Assembly: GCA_903829855.1 (NCBI GenBank)
Contig: CAIKRN010000257.1
Span: 1 to 26,275 of the forward strand
Direction: 5' to 3'
DNA from: an uncultured Opitutia bacterium
GTDB lineage: Bacteria; Verrucomicrobiota; Verrucomicrobiia; Opitutales; UBA953
DNA length: 26,275 nt
Each line of letters opens with the position of its first letter. The stretch's first letter is position 1. The notes beneath the pieces were generated by a model. It did not search any database and was not told where the DNA came from. It saw only the letters and a program-made list of their open reading frames with translations. Shown here piece by piece: positions 22,165 to 26,275 of the stretch. The position numbers were made by a program, and so were the translations under genes.

Positions 22165-22187
22165 CCCCGGTTAGGGGCCTCGCGCCC
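22165..22187 (+). promoter_or_regulatory. Two mutually exclusive small hairpins before rplL
   Basis: CCCC (22165-22168) can pair with GGGG (22174-22177), or GGGC (22175-22178) can pair with GCCC (22184-22187); the two use the same G run. This is attenuator-like in form, but the stems are only four pairs and need testing. Confidence 0.25.
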
Positions 22188-22234
22188 TCAAATGTCCTTC
22201 ATCAGACGCTAACCATTCAAGGAAAACAGATACC

Positions 22235-22612
22235 ATGAGCAACATCACCAAAGACCAAGTCATCGAGTGGCTCAGCGCCCAGTCCGTCCTGGACATCGCT
22301 AACCTCGTTAAAGACCTCGAGACCAAGTGGGGCGTTTCCGCCGCCGCTCCTGTCGCCGTCGCCGTCGCTGGCGCCGCCGCTGCCGCTCCTGCCGAAGAGA
22401 AGACGACGTTTGACGTCATCCTCAAGGCCAAGGGTGCTACCCCGATCAATGTCATTAAGGAAGTCCGCGCCATCACTGGCCTGGGCCTCAAGGAAGCCAA
22501 GGACCTCGTCGACACCGCTCCCAAGCCTGTCAAAGAAGGCGTGTCCAAGGACGAAGCCAAGGATATCGAGACCAAGCTCAAGGCCGCCGGGGCCGAGGTC
22601 GAAGTCAAGTAA
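22235..22612 (+). CDS. rplL: 50S ribosomal protein L7/L12
   Basis: A 125-residue L7/L12 of standard length. The N-terminal dimerisation domain (to about residue 35) is followed by an Ala-rich flexible hinge (VAVAVAGAAAAAPAEEK) and the C-terminal factor-binding domain with TFDVILKAKGATPINVIKEV and GLGLKEAKDLVDTAPKPVKE. It is the multicopy stalk protein that recruits EF-Tu, EF-G and other factors. A purine-rich AAGGAA lies about 12 bases before the ATG, a possible Shine-Dalgarno sequence. The 153-base spacer upstream and the terminator downstream set this gene apart from its operon neighbours, which fits the need for several copies of L12 per L10. Confidence 0.98.
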   Translation: MSNITKDQVIEWLSAQSVLDIANLVKDLETKWGVSAAAPVAVAVAGAAAAAPAEEKTTFDVILKAKGATPINVIKEVRAITGLGLKEAKDLVDTAPKPVKEGVSKDEAKDIETKLKAAGAEVEVK

Positions 22613-22634
22613 TCCTCCGACGATCATCTTTCAG

Positions 22635-22687
22635 AGCGGGGAGGGGAGCACCCTTCCGGGACGCCAGCCCCTCCCCGCTTTTTCTTT
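22635..22687 (+). terminator. Intrinsic terminator/attenuator between rplL and rpoB
   Basis: AGCGGGGAGGGG (22635-22646) pairs perfectly with CCCCTCCCCGCT (22668-22679), 12 pairs, across a 21-base loop, and runs into TTTTTCTTT (22679-22687). It starts 23 bases after the rplL stop and 140 bases before rpoB. Confidence 0.85.
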
Positions 22688-22774
22688 CCCAACGGCCGCC
22701 CAGTCCGACCCAACTAGGCAAACCAGTCAGCACCACCGAACCATCCAGACACTCCGAGCCCACCTTCACCAGCC

Positions 22775-25700
22775 ATGCCTCAAGAGCGCAAAAACTTCGG
22801 TAAACTACGCGAAGTAATCCCTCCGCCCAACCTGATCGAGAACCAGATCTTCTCGTTCAACGATTTCCTGCAGTTGGACGAGACCGCCGCCGCCCGCAAG
22901 AACGTCGGGCTCGACGCCGTCTTCCGCGAGGCTTTCCCGGTGGAGAGCAACAATGGCAACTTCCGTCTCGAGTACCTCGAGTACGGCTTGGTTCTGCCTA
23001 AGCAGACCGAACTTGAATGCATCCGCGAAGGCACGACCTACGCGATCTCTGTGATGCTCAAGCTCCGCCTTCGCGAGAAGGGTGCTTTTAAGGACGAAGA
23101 AATCCTCATGGGTGAAATCCCTATGATCACCGATCGCGGTTCTTTCATCGTCAATGGTGCCGAACGCGTCGTCGTCTCCCAGTTGCACCGCAGCCCTGGT
23201 ATCTGTTTCGAAGAGTCTGCCCACACGAGCGGCAAGATGCTGCACGCCTTCCGCATCATCCCCGACCGCGGCACCTGGATCGAAGTTCAGTTCGACCAGA
23301 ACGACTTGCTCTGGGTCTACCTCGACCGCCGCCGCCGTCGCCGTAAGTTCCTCGTCACGACCTTGCTGCGTGCTTTCGGCTATAAGGACGACAAGGACAT
23401 CCTTGCCCTTTTCTACGAACACCGCGAATTGACCGCCAAGGCCGCGCTTGAGCTGGATCCGGAAGAGCTCTCCCACCTCGTCTACGCTGACCCGATTGTC
23501 GACGTCGAGACCGGCAAGGTCGTCGCCAAGCAGTACGACAAGCTCTCCCGCGAGACGTTGAAGGAAATCCACAAACAACTTCCGAAGCAGAAGTTCGGTG
23601 TTTTCGATACCGCCTTCGATAACGGCTCAATCATCCTTTCCCTGCGTAAGGATATCGGTGCTGTCCGTAACGAAGAAGAAGCCCTCAAGGAAATCTTCCG
23701 CAAACTTCGCCCCGGTGAACCCGTCAACGTCAAGGGCGCCCGCGCCCACATGCAGCGCCTGTTCCAGGACCCGCTGCGTTACGACCTAGGTCGCGTTGGT
23801 CGCTACAAGCTGAACCAGAAGCTCAGCCTCAACGTTTCTCTCGATACGCGCACGATCACTCCTGAGGACATCGTCGAAGCCACTAAGTTGCTCTGTAAGC
23901 TCAGCGCTGGCGACGGTGCGATCGATGATATCGATCACCTCGGTTCCCGCCGCGTTCGTAACGTCGGCGAATTACTTGCGAACCAGTGTCGCGCCGGCCT
24001 CAAGAACGTCGTCAAGACGGTCAAGGCTCGCATCAACGAGTACGACCAGAGCGTCGACTCGATCACCCCGCAGAAGCTGGTTAACCCGAAGCCTTTCGGT
24101 AACTCGATCCGCGAATTCTTTGCCCGCAGCCAGCTGTCTCAGCTGATGGATCAAATCAATCCTCTGGCTGAGTTGACGCACAAGCGTCGTCTCTCCGCCC
24201 TCGGGCCCGGAGGCCTCAACCGTGACCGTGCCGGCTTTGAAGTCCGCGACGTTCATCCTTCCCACTACGGCCGCATCTGCCCAATCGAGACCCCCGAAGG
24301 TCCGAACATCGGCCTAATCAATTCGTTGTCCACCTACGCACGCATTAACGAGTTCGGCTTCATCGAAGCCCCGTACCGTAAGGTCGTGCGCGGCAAGGTC
24401 TCCAGCCAGGTCGAGTTCATGACCGCGGACCAGGAAGAGAAATTCAAAGTCGCTCAGGCTAACTCTGAACTTGATGACGCCAGCCGCCTGAAGGGCAAGG
24501 TCACCGTCCGTTTCCGCGACGACATCCTCGAGGTCGACCCCGAAGACGTCGATTACATGGACGTCTCTCCGCAGCAGGTTGTCTCCGTGGCCGCCGCACT
24601 CATTCCCTTCCTAGAGCATGACGATGCTAATCGCGCGCTGATGGGTTCTAACATGCAACGTCAGGGCGTGCCACTCGTCGTAACCGAAGCCCCTTATGTG
24701 GGTACCGGCCTCGAACGTCGCGTCGCCATCGACTCCAAGACGGTCATCGTCTCCGAAGGCCCTGGCATCGTCGCCGCCGCTGATTCGCGTCGTATCGTCG
24801 TCACCAAGGACGGCGAAGTCGTCCCGGCTCAACTCGAGAACAAGAAGTTTAAGAGCGAGCCTTCCAGGGGCATCTACGTCTACGACCTCCGCAAGTTCCT
24901 TAAGACCAACTCCTCCACGTGCTTCAACCAGCGCCCTCTCGTCCGCCGTGGCGATAAGGTGAAACTGGGTGACATCATCGCCGACGGTGCCGCCACCGAT
25001 AAGGGTGAGCTCGCCCTTGGTCGCAATGTCCTCGTGGGTTTCATGCCGTGGAACGGCTACAACTTCGAAGACGCGATCCTGCTCTCCGAACGCATGCTGA
25101 CGGACGACGTTTTCACCTCGGTCCACATTGAGGAATTCGAAGTCACCGCGCGCGACACCAAGCTCGGGCCAGAACAAATCACTCGCGATATCCCGAATCT
25201 CGGCGAGGAAGCCCTGCGCAACCTTAACCGTGACGGTGTTATCCGCATCGGTGCCGAAGTTAAGCCCGATGACATTCTTGTCGGCAAGATCACTCCGAAG
25301 AGCGAAGGCGACTTGGCTCCTGAAGAGAAACTCCTTCGCGCCATCTTCGGCGAGAAGGCTCGCGACGTTAAGGATACTTCTCTCCGCGTACCCTCCGGCA
25401 TCTCCGGCATCATCATGGACGTGAAGGTTTCCTCTCGTACCGATAAGGACGACGGACGTCTCTCGCCTAACGATCAGCGCCGCGCCCTCAAGAAGGTCAA
25501 CGAAGAGTACCGCACCGCCGACTCCCGCCTCCGCGAGGAAATGACGGAGTCCCTCTCTAACATCCTCCTCGGCGAAAAAATCCCTCTCGACGTTAAGAAC
25601 TCCGAGACCGGTGAAGCCATTATCCCGGCCAACCGCAAGATTACCAAGACCCTGCTGCGTCGCCTGGCATCCGTCTCTCGCTCCATCGAGATGAATGATT

Positions 25701-26275
25701 CGCCTGTGAAGCAGAAGATTCGCCAGATCGTTGACGGCTACCATCGCCGCTTTGACGAACTCGAACAGGAACGCGCTCGTAAGGTTGAAGCCATTGAACA
25801 AGGCATCGATGAAGGCGGCGCGATCAAGAATGTTAAGGTCTACATCGCGACCAAGCGCAAGATTCAGGTCGGCGATAAGATGGCCGGTCGTCACGGCAAT
25901 AAGGGCGTCGTCGCCCGCATTGTGCCAGTCGAAGACATGCCTTACCTCGCGGACGGCACGCCCGTCGACATTTGCCTTAATCCGCTCGGCGTTCCTTCCC
26001 GAATGAACGTCGGTCAGGTTCTCGAAACGCACCTCGGTTGGGCTTGCTCCAAGCTCGGCCTGAAGATGGCCACCCCCATCTTTGACGGCATTCCCGAGAA
26101 GCAGATTCGCGAATATCTCAAGCAAGCCGATCTGCCGGAAACCGGCAAGGCGATGCTCATCAACGGACATACTGGCGAAGCTTTCGACCAAGACGTCGTG
26201 GTCGGCTACATCTACATGATGAAGCTGAATCACCTTGTCGCGGACAAGATTCACGCCCGTGCGACCGGTCCTTAC
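22775..26275 (+). CDS. rpoB: DNA-directed RNA polymerase beta subunit, 3' end cut off by window
   Basis: An open frame of 1167 codons from ATG 22775 runs through the right edge; roughly the last hundred residues are missing. The N-terminus MPQERKNFGKLREVIPPPNL and FSFNDFLQ segments fit RpoB starts. Core blocks are clear: GSFIVNGAERVVVSQLHRSPG, the rifampicin-pocket region at residues 450-474 (nt 24122-24196), GPGGLNRDRAGFEVRDVHPS, HYGRICPIETPEGPNIGLI, GYNFEDAILLSERM, and KMAGRHGNKGVVARI near the active site. The last residues seen, NHLVADKIHARATGPY, are a standard C-terminal signature. In the rifampicin region Phe514 and Asn518 (E. coli numbers) are Leu and Ile; other main resistance positions are wild type. 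Transcription reaches it either past the terminator at 22635-22687 or from an unseen promoter in the 162-base gap. Confidence 0.98.
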   Translation, partial: MPQERKNFGKLREVIPPPNLIENQIFSFNDFLQLDETAAARKNVGLDAVFREAFPVESNNGNFRLEYLEYGLVLPKQTELECIREGTTYAISVMLKLRLREKGAFKDEEILMGEIPMITDRGSFIVNGAERVVVSQLHRSPGICFEESAHTSGKMLHAFRIIPDRGTWIEVQFDQNDLLWVYLDRRRRRRKFLVTTLLRAFGYKDDKDILALFYEHRELTAKAALELDPEELSHLVYADPIVDVETGKVVAKQYDKLSRETLKEIHKQLPKQKFGVFDTAFDNGSIILSLRKDIGAVRNEEEALKEIFRKLRPGEPVNVKGARAHMQRLFQDPLRYDLGRVGRYKLNQKLSLNVSLDTRTITPEDIVEATKLLCKLSAGDGAIDDIDHLGSRRVRNVGELLANQCRAGLKNVVKTVKARINEYDQSVDSITPQKLVNPKPFGNSIREFFARSQLSQLMDQINPLAELTHKRRLSALGPGGLNRDRAGFEVRDVHPSHYGRICPIETPEGPNIGLINSLSTYARINEFGFIEAPYRKVVRGKVSSQVEFMTADQEEKFKVAQANSELDDASRLKGKVTVRFRDDILEVDPEDVDYMDVSPQQVVSVAAALIPFLEHDDANRALMGSNMQRQGVPLVVTEAPYVGTGLERRVAIDSKTVIVSEGPGIVAAADSRRIVVTKDGEVVPAQLENKKFKSEPSRGIYVYDLRKFLKTNSSTCFNQRPLVRRGDKVKLGDIIADGAATDKGELALGRNVLVGFMPWNGYNFEDAILLSERMLTDDVFTSVHIEEFEVTARDTKLGPEQITRDIPNLGEEALRNLNRDGVIRIGAEVKPDDILVGKITPKSEGDLAPEEKLLRAIFGEKARDVKDTSLRVPSGISGIIMDVKVSSRTDKDDGRLSPNDQRRALKKVNEEYRTADSRLREEMTESLSNILLGEKIPLDVKNSETGEAIIPANRKITKTLLRRLASVSRSIEMNDSPVKQKIRQIVDGYHRRFDELEQERARKVEAIEQGIDEGGAIKNVKVYIATKRKIQVGDKMAGRHGNKGVVARIVPVEDMPYLADGTPVDICLNPLGVPSRMNVGQVLETHLGWACSKLGLKMATPIFDGIPEKQIREYLKQADLPETGKAMLINGHTGEAFDQDVVVGYIYMMKLNHLVADKIHARATGPY

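Noticed and set aside
24611..26254. 547-codon open frame on the minus strand opposite rpoB
   Set aside because: rpoB is unmistakable on the plus strand; the antisense frame is open because of third-position GC bias and shows no recognisable domain.

Overview
This window is a gene-dense, GC-rich bacterial chromosome segment with no intergenic gap above about 165 bases. Several features together suggest a member of the Verrucomicrobiota, probably the Opitutae branch. These are a type III glutamine synthetase, an EF-Tu with an unusual switch I that resembles (from memory) proteins of that phylum, DUF481 and DUF362-like secreted proteins, and many start codons without a Shine-Dalgarno sequence. 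The placement is an inference from gene content, not from a phylogeny. I see no phage, insertion sequence, CRISPR array or defence island.

Layout, left to right. (1) 1-3415, plus strand: the 3' end of a YfcE-like phosphodiesterase, HrpB helicase and a DEDDh-type exonuclease, tightly overlapped as one nucleic-acid unit. (2) 3464-4465: malate dehydrogenase, which meets a secreted DUF362-like protein (minus strand, 4570-5595) at a shared hairpin. (3) 5595-8475: the DUF362-like gene and an MFS exporter diverge from an 81-base region holding two inverted repeats. The exporter converges with a protoporphyrinogen oxidase gene, which diverges from a DUF481 outer-membrane protein gene. (4) 9483-11828: glnN behind a near-consensus sigma-54 promoter and an upstream palindrome, closed by a strong terminator. 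(5) 11862-16019: rpsU on the minus strand and a divergent smc. (6) 16061-17950: an HtrA/Deg protease and a single-pass envelope protein with a TonB-like tail. (7) 18055-26275: tRNA-Thr, tuf, tRNA-Trp, secE, nusG, rplK, rplA, rplJ, rplL, rpoB (cut by the window end). This is the classic translation/transcription locus.

The genes are mostly housekeeping and I did not find a clearly new multi-gene system. The unusual content is regulatory: a -24/-12 promoter at glnN; promoters whose -10 element lies only 6-7 bases before the start codon (htrA, the DUF481 gene, the DUF362-like gene, possibly the exporter), predicting leaderless mRNAs for envelope proteins; a structured spacer between rplJ and rplL; and a textbook terminator inside the operon between rplL and rpoB. 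The last two could separately set the output of L10, L7/L12 and RNA polymerase. All structures were paired by hand; none was computed.
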